This document shows, one piece after another, positions 25,768 to 34,700 of a stretch of DNA of 44,307 nucleotides (position 1 is the stretch's first letter; every line of letters starts with the position of its first letter). The position numbers and the translations under genes are program-made. Source of the DNA: Streptomyces mutomycini (GTDB lineage: Bacteria; Actinomycetota; Actinomycetes; Streptomycetales; Streptomycetaceae); assembly GCF_001700505.1 (NCBI RefSeq), contig NZ_MAPV01000033.1:1-44307 (forward strand), in the 5' to 3' direction. The notes under the pieces were generated by a model, which saw nothing but the letters and a program-made list of their open reading frames with translations, was not told where the DNA came from and searched no databases.

Positions 25768-25912
25768 AGTCCGAGGTCCGGCCGCAGCGCACGTGCAGGT
25801 GCCCGTCGAGTTCCACGAGAAGCACGGCCCGCTCCGGTGTCGGCAGCCGTTGCGACGGCGAGGCACAAGGTACTCCACCCCATCCACCCGACTCGGCTGC
25901 GATCCCGGGGGT

Positions 25913-27106
25913 TCATGTCCGCCGGGCCTCGAGCACGCTCACATAGTTCGCCACGGCGAGCCCGCCCATGTTGTGGACGGCTGCTCGGTCGGCTCGCGGC
26001 AGCTGGAGTTCACCGGCGGTGCCGGTGAGTTGCATGCCGGCAAGCACGTGCTGGGACACGCCGGTCGCACCGACTGGGTGCCCCTTGCTCTTCAGCCCGC
26101 CCGAGACATTGACCGGCATGTTGCCGCTCGGCATGACCAGGCCGCTCTCGATCGCCGACGCGCCCTTGCCCTCAGGGGCGATGCCGAGGACTTCATAGAG
26201 GTTGAGCTCGGCGATGGTGAAACAGTCGTGCAACTCGACGAACGACAGGTCGGTCAGGCCGACGTCGGCTGCGTCCATGGCGGCTCGCCAAGCTGCCGCG
26301 GTGCCGTGGAACTCCAGCGGGTCGCGACGGCGACCTGGCAGGTAGTCGTTGGCGTGGGCGATCGCCGCGATGGCGACGCCGCGGGTGGCAGCTGCGGACG
26401 ACATGCGCCCGCCCCGGGTGAGGACGAGCGCGGCCGCGCCGTCTGAGACCGGGGAACAATCGGTGCGTCGGAGCCGGCCCGCCACCAGCGGGTTCTTCTC
26501 TGAGACGGTATGGCAGAACTCGAAGTCCAGTGGCTTGCGCAGGTGGGCGAGAGGGTTCTTGGCGGCTTGGGCGTGGCTCTTGGCCGCGATCCGGGCCATC
26601 GCCTCTGACGGGTCGCCGTGCCGCTCGGCATAGGCGTCGGCCACCCTGGCGAAGAGCCCGGCGAAGCCGCTGGTGCTGACCTGTCCCGCCGCCTCGTAGT
26701 CGGCTCCGAGCAGAGCCTGCCCGACGGTGGCGCTGTCGCGCTCGGTCATCTTCTCTGCGCCGACGACCAGCACCGTCTCGGAGGTGCCGGCGAGGATCGA
26801 CCGGATCCCGGTGTGCACCGCCGCCGAGCCGGAGGCACAGGCGTTTTCGACCCTGGTGACCGGAAGCCCGTGCAGCGCGTCGTCGGCCTGCAGGACGAGC
26901 GAGGACGGGAATGCCAGGGCGTTCATCCCGGCGTTGAAGTTGCCGAGCACGATCTCGTCGACGTCGGAGGCCTTGATGCCGGCGTGCGCCAGTGCGTCGC
27001 GGACAGCGGTCACGAGCAGGGTCTCGAGCGTGCCCTCGTGCTTGCCGAACGGGGGGTGGCCCCACCCGGCGATGACGACATCGGGAGTGGAGTGGCCGCG
27101 GGTCAC
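25913..27106 (-). CDS. SCP-x-like thiolase/acetyl-CoA acetyltransferase
   Basis: A 397-residue thiolase starting at a GTG that overlaps the transporter stop (GTGA). The nucleophile Cys90 lies in RVENACASGSAA. VELHDCFTIAE is the SCP2/SCP-x variant of the thiolase His motif, and GGLKSKGHPVGATG carries the second catalytic His. This branch cleaves 3-ketoacyl-CoA with CoA, often on branched or sterol-derived substrates. It is the last gene of a ligase-transporter-thiolase operon, so it would release acetyl-CoA or propionyl-CoA from the activated acid. No DUF35 partner protein is present, though one often accompanies relatives. Confidence 0.88.
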   Translation of the reverse strand: MTRGHSTPDVVIAGWGHPPFGKHEGTLETLLVTAVRDALAHAGIKASDVDEIVLGNFNAGMNALAFPSSLVLQADDALHGLPVTRVENACASGSAAVHTGIRSILAGTSETVLVVGAEKMTERDSATVGQALLGADYEAAGQVSTSGFAGLFARVADAYAERHGDPSEAMARIAAKSHAQAAKNPLAHLRKPLDFEFCHTVSEKNPLVAGRLRRTDCSPVSDGAAALVLTRGGRMSSAAATRGVAIAAIAHANDYLPGRRRDPLEFHGTAAAWRAAMDAADVGLTDLSFVELHDCFTIAELNLYEVLGIAPEGKGASAIESGLVMPSGNMPVNVSGGLKSKGHPVGATGVSQHVLAGMQLTGTAGELQLPRADRAAVHNMGGLAVANYVSVLEARRT

Positions 27107-28467
27107 GCCGTCACCTCCCCCACCGGACCCGTGTTGGAGGGCGCCGCGTCGGTGCGGGGCACCGGCGGGGTCGCGCTGTGCTGGTTCGCCCGGTCGAAGT
27201 CGGACTGCTTGAGCACGACCAGCGCGACCAGCGAGAGGACACAGGTGGCGACGTAGAAGTACCACGGCGACGCGATGTCCCCGGTCCGCCCGATGAGCCA
27301 GGCCGAGATCAGCGGCGCACTGCCTCCGAACAGGGCCACCGGAACGTTGTAGGCCAGCGAGATGCCAGTCGATCGCACCCGGGTCGGGAACAGGTCGCAC
27401 ATGGTGCCGTACGTCGAGGACGCGTACAGCCCCAGGCAGATCGCCACCGTCAGCAACGGTGCGGCGAAGCTCGCCGGGGTCGCGCCCGGCGCGGCCTCGA
27501 ACAGCCAGATCACCGCGCCGGTGCTGGCCAGGCCGACCACGAGCAGGAAGTACTTCCGACCGAACCGGTCGGTGAACATGCCGCCGAACGGCATCACCGC
27601 AGCGGTCACGGCCATGGCGATCGTGACCAGCAGGAACTTGGCGTTGTTGCTGAAGCCCAGCTCGGTCGACATGTAGGTGGAGGCGTAGGTGACGACCAGG
27701 TAGAAGAACGAGGCGTGCAGGGTGATGATGCAGAAGATCAACGCGATCGCCCGCTTCCATGGCCAGGCATCCCGTATAGGTGCCTCGGACTTCTCGCCGC
27801 GCTCGGCCAGTGCCTGGAACTCGGGGCTGTCCTCGAGCTTCAGCCGGATGTAGAGCGCGACCAGACCGAGCGGCCCGGCGACCAGGAAGGGGATTCGCCA
27901 GCCCCACGCCAGCATCGCCTCATCTCCCAGCAGCACGATCAGGCCGTTCGCCACGACGCCGCCGAGGAGCAGACCGAGCACGGCGGTGACCATCAGCCAG
28001 CTCGTCGAGTAGCCGCGACGTCCAGGGCCTGCGTACTCGGCGATGAACGCGGTGGTCGTACCGATCTCACCGCCGGCCGAGAAGCCCTGCAGGCACCGGG
28101 TGAGCACCAGCAGCAACGGTGCGGTGATGCCGATTGCCGCGTGCGTCGGCAGCAGGCCGATGGCGAACGTCGAGGTGAACATCAGCAGCATGACGACGAG
28201 GAGTGTCTGTTTGCGGCCGATGCGATCAGCCATCGGGCCGAAGAAGAGCCCACCCAGTGGCCGGATGAAGAAGCTCAGCGCGAAGACGGCGAAGCTGCTC
28301 ATCAGCTGGCTCGCTTCGTTGTCGGCTGGGAAGAACAGCTGTCCGATGTAGATGGCGACGAAGCCGTAGACGCCGTAGTCGTACCACTCGATGAGGTGGC
28401 CGGTGACGGCCCCGAGGAAGGCCCGGCGGCGCCGACGCGGATCGACGGTGATGAGGGTGTCGGACAT
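27103..28467 (-). CDS. MFS transporter, metabolite:H+ symporter (MHS) type
   Basis: A 454-residue, 12-helix major facilitator. GHLIEWYDYGVYG at the first helix is the MHS hallmark; FGPMADRIGRKQTL gives the loop 2-3 signature, and RCLQGFSAGGEIGTT and GGMFTDRFGRKY follow. MHS carriers import small acids such as proline, betaine, ketoglutarate, citrate or shikimate with protons. It is encoded 40 bases after the ligase gene and overlaps the thiolase, so it probably imports the acid that the ligase activates. The C-terminal tail of about 35 residues is hydrophilic. Confidence 0.9.
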   Translation of the reverse strand: MSDTLITVDPRRRRRAFLGAVTGHLIEWYDYGVYGFVAIYIGQLFFPADNEASQLMSSFAVFALSFFIRPLGGLFFGPMADRIGRKQTLLVVMLLMFTSTFAIGLLPTHAAIGITAPLLLVLTRCLQGFSAGGEIGTTTAFIAEYAGPGRRGYSTSWLMVTAVLGLLLGGVVANGLIVLLGDEAMLAWGWRIPFLVAGPLGLVALYIRLKLEDSPEFQALAERGEKSEAPIRDAWPWKRAIALIFCIITLHASFFYLVVTYASTYMSTELGFSNNAKFLLVTIAMAVTAAVMPFGGMFTDRFGRKYFLLVVGLASTGAVIWLFEAAPGATPASFAAPLLTVAICLGLYASSTYGTMCDLFPTRVRSTGISLAYNVPVALFGGSAPLISAWLIGRTGDIASPWYFYVATCVLSLVALVVLKQSDFDRANQHSATPPVPRTDAAPSNTGPVGEVTA

Positions 28468-28507
28468 GGTGGTCCTCGCTGGTTGGACGGTGGAGGTCGG
28501 TTGGGCT

Positions 28508-30112
28508 TCAGTGCTGGGACGTGGCCTGGTCGGTGACGGCGAAGCGCCGCACCTTGCCGACGCTGGTGCGTGGGAGTTCGTCGATCAGGTGCCACTCCCG
28601 CGGCCGCGCCGCGGGTGCGAGCTCGCGCTCGGCCCAGGCGTGCAGGTCGTCGGTGCTCGGCGGCTCGGCCGCGTCCCGCGGCACCAGGTAGGCGATGGGG
28701 ACGACATCGCGGACCGGGTCCGGCTTCGCCACGACGGCGGCTTCGAGCACGCCTGGCGCCTGGGCGAGGACAGCCTCGACCTCGGTGAGGCTGACGTTTT
28801 CGCCGGACACCTTGATCACGTCATCGGCGCGACCGACGAAGCGCAGCGTGCCGGTCTTGTCGCGAGTAGCGAGATCACCGGTGGCGAACCAGACCGTGCC
28901 GTCGGCGTCGATCGGTTCGCTGAAAGAGCGTCCGGTGGTCTCCGGGGCGTCGAGGTACTCGCGGAACAGGTCGATGCCGCGGCGGCCGGCGACCTGGATC
29001 ATGCCGGGCTTCCCGGTCTCAGCCTCGTCCCCGGTGCTCAGGTCGACCAGCCGTACGCGTCGGTCGAGTACCGGCCGGCCGATGACATCGTGCGCCGGCG
29101 GCTCGGAGACGTCTGCGGTCACGATGGCGAGCGTCTCCGTCATGCCGTACAGCTGACGTGGCGTGACACCGGTGATCTCGGCGAACCGGCGGTGGTGTTC
29201 CTGGCCCAGGCTCTGCGCGAACCACACGTGCTCGAGCGCGAGCCGGGGAGCGTCCTCGGGGGTGCGGGCGAGGATCATCCGGATCGGGGCGGCGAAGAGG
29301 CTGGCATGGGTGGCCCGCAGGTCGTGGGCGCTGCTCACCCATCCACTGGCGCTGAAGGATGCGGTCAGAGCCACGCTCGCACCGACGGCGATCGCCGGGG
29401 TGAAGCAGTAGTACTGGGCGTTGCCGTGGAAGAGCGGCAACGTCACGAACCAGCGGTGCCGGGCCTCCAGGTTCGCCACTGCCGACATGACCCGTGCAAG
29501 CGTCGCGTAGTTGGCCTGGGTGAGCACGACGCCCTTCGGCTGGGACGTGGTGCCGGAGGTGAACATCGTCGCGATCCGGTCCTCCGGCCTCGGGCGTTCC
29601 AGCAGCGGGAGCGCCGGCAAAGCGGCGGCTTCCGAGGCGAGCAGGTCGACGTCCACTGCGGTCTCGTCGAGTTCGAGCACCTGGTCGAGCCCGAACCTCT
29701 CGGCTGCTGCGGCGTAGGGCTTTCGCCGCGCCTTCGCGCACACCCCGAGGCGTGGACCGACCCGCTCGAGCTGCCGGTGCAGTTCACGCTCGCTGGAGGC
29801 CGGGTCGACCGGCACCATCCAGGCGCCCAGCCGGGCGCAGGCCAGCCAGAAGGCCAGGAAGGCCGGGCTGTTGCGCAGCACGAGGTGGACCGGTGAGCCC
29901 GGTGTGACACCGCGGGCGAGCATTACCTGCATCGCGTGCCCTACCGTGGCGTCGAACTGCTCGTAGGTCCAGGAGCGGACGTTGCCCGCGTCGTCCCGGA
30001 AGACCAGGAACGTGGCGCCCGGGGTGGCCTCCACCCGGTCGCACCAGATGTCGGCAAAGGCGCGGCCCTCCCCCAGGTCGATGTCCTGGGCGACGTCGGT
30101 GTTGCTTGTCAC
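28508..30112 (-). CDS. AMP-forming acyl-CoA ligase (CaiC-like)
   Basis: A 534-residue ANL-superfamily enzyme. The GTG at 30112 follows GGAGA; a start at 30169 would add residues without homology. Motifs are MFTSGTTSQPKGVV (ATP-binding P-loop), QLYGMTETLAI, WFATGDLATRD, and RTSVGKVRR with the adenylating Lys. LPLFHGNAQYYC in the acyl pocket resembles the carnitine/crotonobetaine-CoA ligase group rather than long-chain ligases, suggesting a small polar acid. It makes acyl-CoA with AMP and pyrophosphate. It is the first gene of the operon, with PucR-type sites upstream. Confidence 0.88.
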   Translation of the reverse strand: MTSNTDVAQDIDLGEGRAFADIWCDRVEATPGATFLVFRDDAGNVRSWTYEQFDATVGHAMQVMLARGVTPGSPVHLVLRNSPAFLAFWLACARLGAWMVPVDPASSERELHRQLERVGPRLGVCAKARRKPYAAAAERFGLDQVLELDETAVDVDLLASEAAALPALPLLERPRPEDRIATMFTSGTTSQPKGVVLTQANYATLARVMSAVANLEARHRWFVTLPLFHGNAQYYCFTPAIAVGASVALTASFSASGWVSSAHDLRATHASLFAAPIRMILARTPEDAPRLALEHVWFAQSLGQEHHRRFAEITGVTPRQLYGMTETLAIVTADVSEPPAHDVIGRPVLDRRVRLVDLSTGDEAETGKPGMIQVAGRRGIDLFREYLDAPETTGRSFSEPIDADGTVWFATGDLATRDKTGTLRFVGRADDVIKVSGENVSLTEVEAVLAQAPGVLEAAVVAKPDPVRDVVPIAYLVPRDAAEPPSTDDLHAWAERELAPAARPREWHLIDELPRTSVGKVRRFAVTDQATSQH

Positions 30113-30198
30113 GGGAGATCTCCAGCACGGGTCGTGGGCAGCGGGGGACCGGACCTCCAGATGTGTCACCGGTCACGCGAATGACCCGTAGCGTGGCA

Positions 30199-30214
30199 GT
30201 CACCACGTCGTGAT
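30199..30214 (-). promoter_or_regulatory. Operator-like repeat upstream of the ligase operon
   Basis: On the minus strand ATCAC-GACGTG-GTGAC, a nearly perfect 5-6-5 inverted repeat, about 87 bases before the ligase start. It shares the ten bases ATCACGACGT, in the same orientation, with the site upstream of the PucR gene. Confidence 0.5.
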
Positions 30215-30247
30215 TCCTACGGACCGACAGCTAACCTCGCGTCCCGC

Positions 30248-30269
30248 TCGTTGGAGAATTCACCAACGA
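30248..30269. promoter_or_regulatory. 22-bp near-perfect palindrome after the PucR gene
   Basis: TCGTTGG-A-GAATTC-A-CCAACGA: 7-bp arms flank a central GAATTC, with only one position pair breaking symmetry. It lies 2 bases past the PucR stop and about 135 bases before the ligase start. It could terminate pucR transcription or bind a regulator; the A/T-rich centre favours an operator. Confidence 0.55.
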
Positions 30270-30271
30270 AA

Positions 30272-31426
30272 TCAGCCGGCACTCTCCCCGCGCACCAGGG
30301 GATCCAGGACCCAGGCGAGCTCGATGACCGTGTTCGTGGCGGTGAGCCGCACGCCGACGAGCTCCTCGTAGCGCGCCAGCCGGTAGCGCGTGGTGTTCGG
30401 GTGCACCGCCAGCGCCTCGGATGCCCGCATGATGTTGAGATCAGCTGCGAGGAAAGCCCGGACGGTGGAGAGCATCAGCTCACCGAACTCGCCCAGTTCC
30501 ATCGCCTGCGCGACGTACCGGGACTCCAGAAGGGCCGTGACCGCCGGCTCGCCAACCGTGGCCAGCCGCCAGGTCACGTCCTCCAGCGCGTACGCGCGGG
30601 GCGCCTCGTCGACGACCAGGTCGAGGATCCGGGTGGCGATCCGCTCCGACGACGCCAGCTCATCCAGCGGGACGGCGGGGCCGACGGCCACCAGGTGCGG
30701 CAGCTCGACCAGGGTGTCCGGCGCCGACGTGAGGCCGATCCAGCCACTGCGCCCGGACACGGTCACGAGCTCCGGCCGCGGCGTCAGCGCATCCATCCGG
30801 GCCCGAACGGCGTCGACGGTCGTTGCTTGGCTGTGCATCCGGAACACGGCGTAGCGCGCCGAAGGATCGAGCGCCAGCGAGGCCGCCGCCGCCCGGATCT
30901 GCGGCTCGCTCAGCCCGCCGGCGAGCAATTCGCGGAACAGCTCGACCTGCCGCATCGAATCCCGAACCGCCGAGCGGACCTCGTGGTCACGGTATTCGGC
31001 AGCGGCGCCGGCGGTGAACCAGTCGCCGACCTCCCACAGCAGGTTCGAGTACTCCAGGATCCGGTCTGCCGGCATCGCCTTCGCGCTGGCGAGCTCGATG
31101 AACCGATGGTGGATCACCCGCAGGGAGATCCGGTACCCGCGGATGATGTCCTCGATCGGGACTCCCTGCTGCAGCCGCTCACTGGTCGTCATCGCTGCCT
31201 CGGCGCTGGTTCCCGGTTCGGGGGCGCTGTGCGAGACCAGCGTGGCGATGGCGCGGGCGGTGTTCCTCCCGACCGAGGCGCGCACCGACGTCTCGTCGAC
31301 GCCCGTGTAGCTCGGCAACGTCGAAAAGATCGCCGCGGCAGCCTGCCGGCCGAGCTCAGCGTGTTCGGCCTTGAGCTGCTCGGTGACCTCGACGATCAGA
31401 TCAGGGGTTTCGTCGCTCGGCACCAC
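30272..31426 (-). CDS. PucR/CdaR-type transcriptional regulator
   Basis: A 384-residue regulator. The C-terminal PucR helix-turn-helix is clear (about 320-375): FLAADLNIMRASEALAVH followed by PNTTRYRLARYEELVG. The N-terminal half is helical (a RsbRD-like sensor with GYRISLRVIHHRFIE) and the middle resembles the GGDEF-like domain of CdaR proteins. The GTG at 31426 has no ribosome site of its own, but a 20-codon reading frame with a strong site ends 6 bases before it. It lies just upstream of, and in the same direction as, the ligase operon, and is probably its activator. Confidence 0.85.
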   Translation of the reverse strand: MVPSDETPDLIVEVTEQLKAEHAELGRQAAAAIFSTLPSYTGVDETSVRASVGRNTARAIATLVSHSAPEPGTSAEAAMTTSERLQQGVPIEDIIRGYRISLRVIHHRFIELASAKAMPADRILEYSNLLWEVGDWFTAGAAAEYRDHEVRSAVRDSMRQVELFRELLAGGLSEPQIRAAAASLALDPSARYAVFRMHSQATTVDAVRARMDALTPRPELVTVSGRSGWIGLTSAPDTLVELPHLVAVGPAVPLDELASSERIATRILDLVVDEAPRAYALEDVTWRLATVGEPAVTALLESRYVAQAMELGEFGELMLSTVRAFLAADLNIMRASEALAVHPNTTRYRLARYEELVGVRLTATNTVIELAWVLDPLVRGESAG

Positions 31427-31432
31427 ATCACA

Positions 31433-31495
31433 CTAGCCAGGGCAGCCCGGGATAGCGACGTTGTGAGGAAGTCCAATCTCAACCCTCCACCACAT
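31433..31495 (-). CDS. Possible 20-residue leader peptide upstream of PucR
   Basis: An ATG 6 bases after GGAGGA opens a 20-codon frame (MWWRVEIGLPH...) that stops at TAG 6 bases before the PucR GTG, in the same frame as PucR. Two adjacent Trp codons open it. It may couple translation into pucR, which has no ribosome site, or it may be an old N-terminus cut off by the TAG. Expression is not shown. Confidence 0.35.
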   Translation of the reverse strand: MWWRVEIGLPHNVAIPGCPG

Positions 31496-31534
31496 AAAGC
31501 TTCCTCCATGAAGTACGACCGCGTCATTTGACGA

Positions 31535-31552
31535 ATCACGCAACGTCGTGAT
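31535..31552 (-). promoter_or_regulatory. Inverted repeat upstream of PucR gene
   Basis: ATCACG-CAACGT-CGTGAT is a perfect 6-6-6 inverted repeat about 110 bases before the PucR start. A shorter palindrome (CGTCA-TT-TGACG) lies next to it at 31522-31533. It also sits in the plus-strand region leading to the NB-ARC gene. Confidence 0.55.
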
Positions 31553-31746
31553 CCGTTACTGACGAAGGTTCAGTGGGTCCGGCGCGCCAGGGGAGGACCT
31601 TCGGTGGCGCATTCGAAACAGCCGGGCAGGCAGGTGCTCTTCGCTGTGCCGTGTCCGGCACCCTCTCGCGCCGAAGCCCCGTACGCAGGACACTGGAGGC
31701 TTGTGACGGCCGGAGGATTCGAAGGCACCGGAACCTAGGGGGACGC

Positions 31747-34700
31747 ATGCGGGACAGCCATCGGGCGGAAGCCGAACGGCTGTTGGTACGCGCCGTGGAG
31801 GAAGAGGCGCGGCGGACGGGAGGACGGACCGACTCCGGCGCACTGCTGGCGCGCGCCCGGGGCGCGTTCGACACCATGGCGGCGGGCGCGGCCGACGAGT
31901 ACGCCGCCTACACGCAGGCGTTGGACGCTGCGGGGGCGGGCCAGCAGCCGCTGTCGGCGCGGTTCAGCAGAGCGACGCTGGGAACACCGCTGCTGGTGAC
32001 GGGAGTTGCCGCAGCGGCGGCCTTCGGGGCGGATCTGGCGCTCGGCACCGCGACCGGTCTAGCCCTGGGTGCGGGTGCGGTCGTCGCCGTCGCGGGCACG
32101 ACCGCGACGATGGCCCGGGTCACCGCCTCGCACTGGCCGGCGGCGCATCGCAGGGCGGGTGAACGGAATCAGCCCGGCGGCCCCGAACAGCTCCGCCTGG
32201 AGTGGCTGACGGCCCTGGAGGTACGGGGCATCCGCCCGTTCCTCGACCAGCAGCGGATGCTGACCGCCTCGGCCCGCCCTCCGAAGAAGAAGGCCGGGGC
32301 GTCCGTGGTGGCGCAACTGCGCGGCGGCGACCGCAGCGCGGCCGCACGCACCCGCTCACTCCTCGAACAGTCCTTCGGTCATCTGCCCGCCGTGGACGGC
32401 CCGTTCGCGGGCCGCCGCGGTGAACTCGCACAGATCGCCCAGTGGGTGCACGCCGCCCGCGCCGCGACCGAGACCAGGCCGACCGTCGTCGTCCTGCACG
32501 GCACCCCGGGCTCCGGCCGTACCACTCTCGCCGCACGCGCCGCGCACTCGCTCAAGGACCAGTTCCGCGGGGCCTGCGTGGTCGATCTGCGCGGGGATGT
32601 GGCGGGCGAGGCACCCCTGCCGACCCGGGACGCCCTGCTGCACCTGCTGAACCGGCTGGGGGCCCCGCGCGAACAACTGCTCTTCCGGGAGAGGTCCTCC
32701 GCCGACCAGCAGGTACGGCGCCTGAGTGAGCTCTACCACCAGCATCTGACGGGAACACCCGTCGCGATCGTCCTGGACGACGCCACCGACGCCGCCCAGG
32801 TGCGGACCCTCCTGCCCGAGCGCTCCGACAGCCTGGTCCTCGTCACCGCACGCGAGCCCCTCGAACTGCCCGCCGACATCCCCGCGCGGGTGCACCACCT
32901 GCCCGTCGGCGGCCTGGACGCGGCGGGCGCCGAGGAGTTGCTGCGCGAGTCGGCCCTCGACGAGGAAGCCGGTCCGTACGACTACCCCTCGACCGACACC
33001 GTCGTCGAGCTGTGCGGCGGGCTGCCGCTCGCCCTGCGCGTCGCGGGTTCCGCCCTCGGGGCGCGTACGCGGGCAGAGCTCGCCGAGGCCCTCGGGGCGT
33101 ACGGTCCGGTCGCGCCCGTCGAGCGGGCCCTGTGGCTGCGCTACACCGACCAGCCCGAGGCGGCCCGCCGGCTGCTGCGGCGGCTCGCGCTGGCCGGACG
33201 CGCCAGCCTCGGTGCCGCCGCGGCGGCATCGCTGCTGTCCTCCGAGGAACAGGAGGCGGCCCGCCTGCTGGAGTCCCTGGCCCGGGCCGGACTCCTGGTC
33301 CATGTGCGCGGCGCGCGCTACCGGCTGCACGACCTCGTACGGGACTTCGCCCTGGCCCGGCTGGCCGACGAGGAACCGGCGGCCGACCGCACGGCCGCGC
33401 AGGAACGCCTCATCCAGAACTACGCGGAGCTCGCCGACGCCGTGATCCGCATGGTGGACGGCAAGATGTCCACCCGAGCCGGACAGTTCGGCTCGCACGG
33501 CTTCAGCTCGCTGGACGCCGCCCTGCGCTGGCTGGACGACGAGTCGAGCTTCATCACCTCGGCGCTGCGGCACGCCGAGGGCGTCGACCAGCGGGCGGTG
33601 CTTCATCTGCTGGGCGCCCTGTGCGACTACTGCCTGCTGCGCGGCGACCTCTACCGGCTGGGTGAGATCAGTGAGCTGACGCAGGCCGTCGACCAGGGGC
33701 TCCTGGAGCGGTCGGTCCAGTGGCGTACGGGTATCGCGGCCCGGCAGCTCGGCGAGCTCGACAAGGCGCGCACCACGCTGTCCTCCGTCGTCGGCCTCTA
33801 CCGCGAGGCGAACAACGACGCGGGAGCCGCCCTCGCGCTCTGCTCGCTCGGCATCACCCTCCACCACCAGGGCAATCTGACGGAGGCCTCGGCACGGCTG
33901 CGGGAGGCGCTCGGCCTGCAGGCCTCGCCGGAGCAGGCCGAGGACCGGGCCTGGTCCCTGCACGCCCTGGCCGCCGTCGAACGCGACCGGGCCAACCCGG
34001 CCGAGGCCCTGACCCTGCTGGACACCGCGCTGGCCCTGCACCGGGAGGGCGAGTCGCTGCACGGCGAGGCCTGGACGCACTTCCAGCTCGGCCAGGTCTG
34101 CCTGCGCCTCGGCGAGGTCGCCAGGGCCGAGGAGGAGCTGTCCACCGCGCTGGACCTGTACGGCCGCACCCGGGACGAGCGCGGGGAGGCCTGGGCCCTG
34201 ACCCAGCTGGCCCGCGCCCGGCTGATGGACGGGGACGGCGGCAGCACGGCGGCGGTGGAGCAGCTGCGCGGGGCCCTCGACCGGCACCGGGGCAACGAGG
34301 ACGCGCGGGGCGAGGCCTGGACGCGCTACTACCTGGGGCAGGCGCTGGAGGAGGACGGCGACACCGATCAGGCGGTACGCGAGCTGGAGCGGGCCCGCAC
34401 GATGTTCTCCCGGATGCGGGACGTGTACGGGCTGGCGTGCGCCCGCCACCACTCGGGGCGCGTCACCCGCGACCAGCGGGCGGCGCAGACGGGCAACCTG
34501 CGCAACTCCGGTTTCGCCCGGCAGCTCCTGGTGGACGCCCGGGCGGACTTCCGGCGGATCGGGGTGGCCCACGGCGAGGCCTGGACGTGCCTGGAGCTGG
34601 CGCTGGTCGACGGCGGGAACAACCGCGCGGCGCAGGCGCTGGAGCTCTGCGGCGAGGCGATCACCCTGTTCGCCTCGTACGGCGACGTCAGGGGCGGCGA

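Noticed and set aside
25768..25912. Possible tRNA or attachment site at the border of the acquired operon
   Set aside because: I found no cloverleaf-like pattern and no repeat of this stretch at the other border.
32356..34572. 738-codon minus-strand frame inside the NB-ARC gene
   Set aside because: Shadow; the product is a Val/Gly/Arg/Gln-rich low-complexity string.
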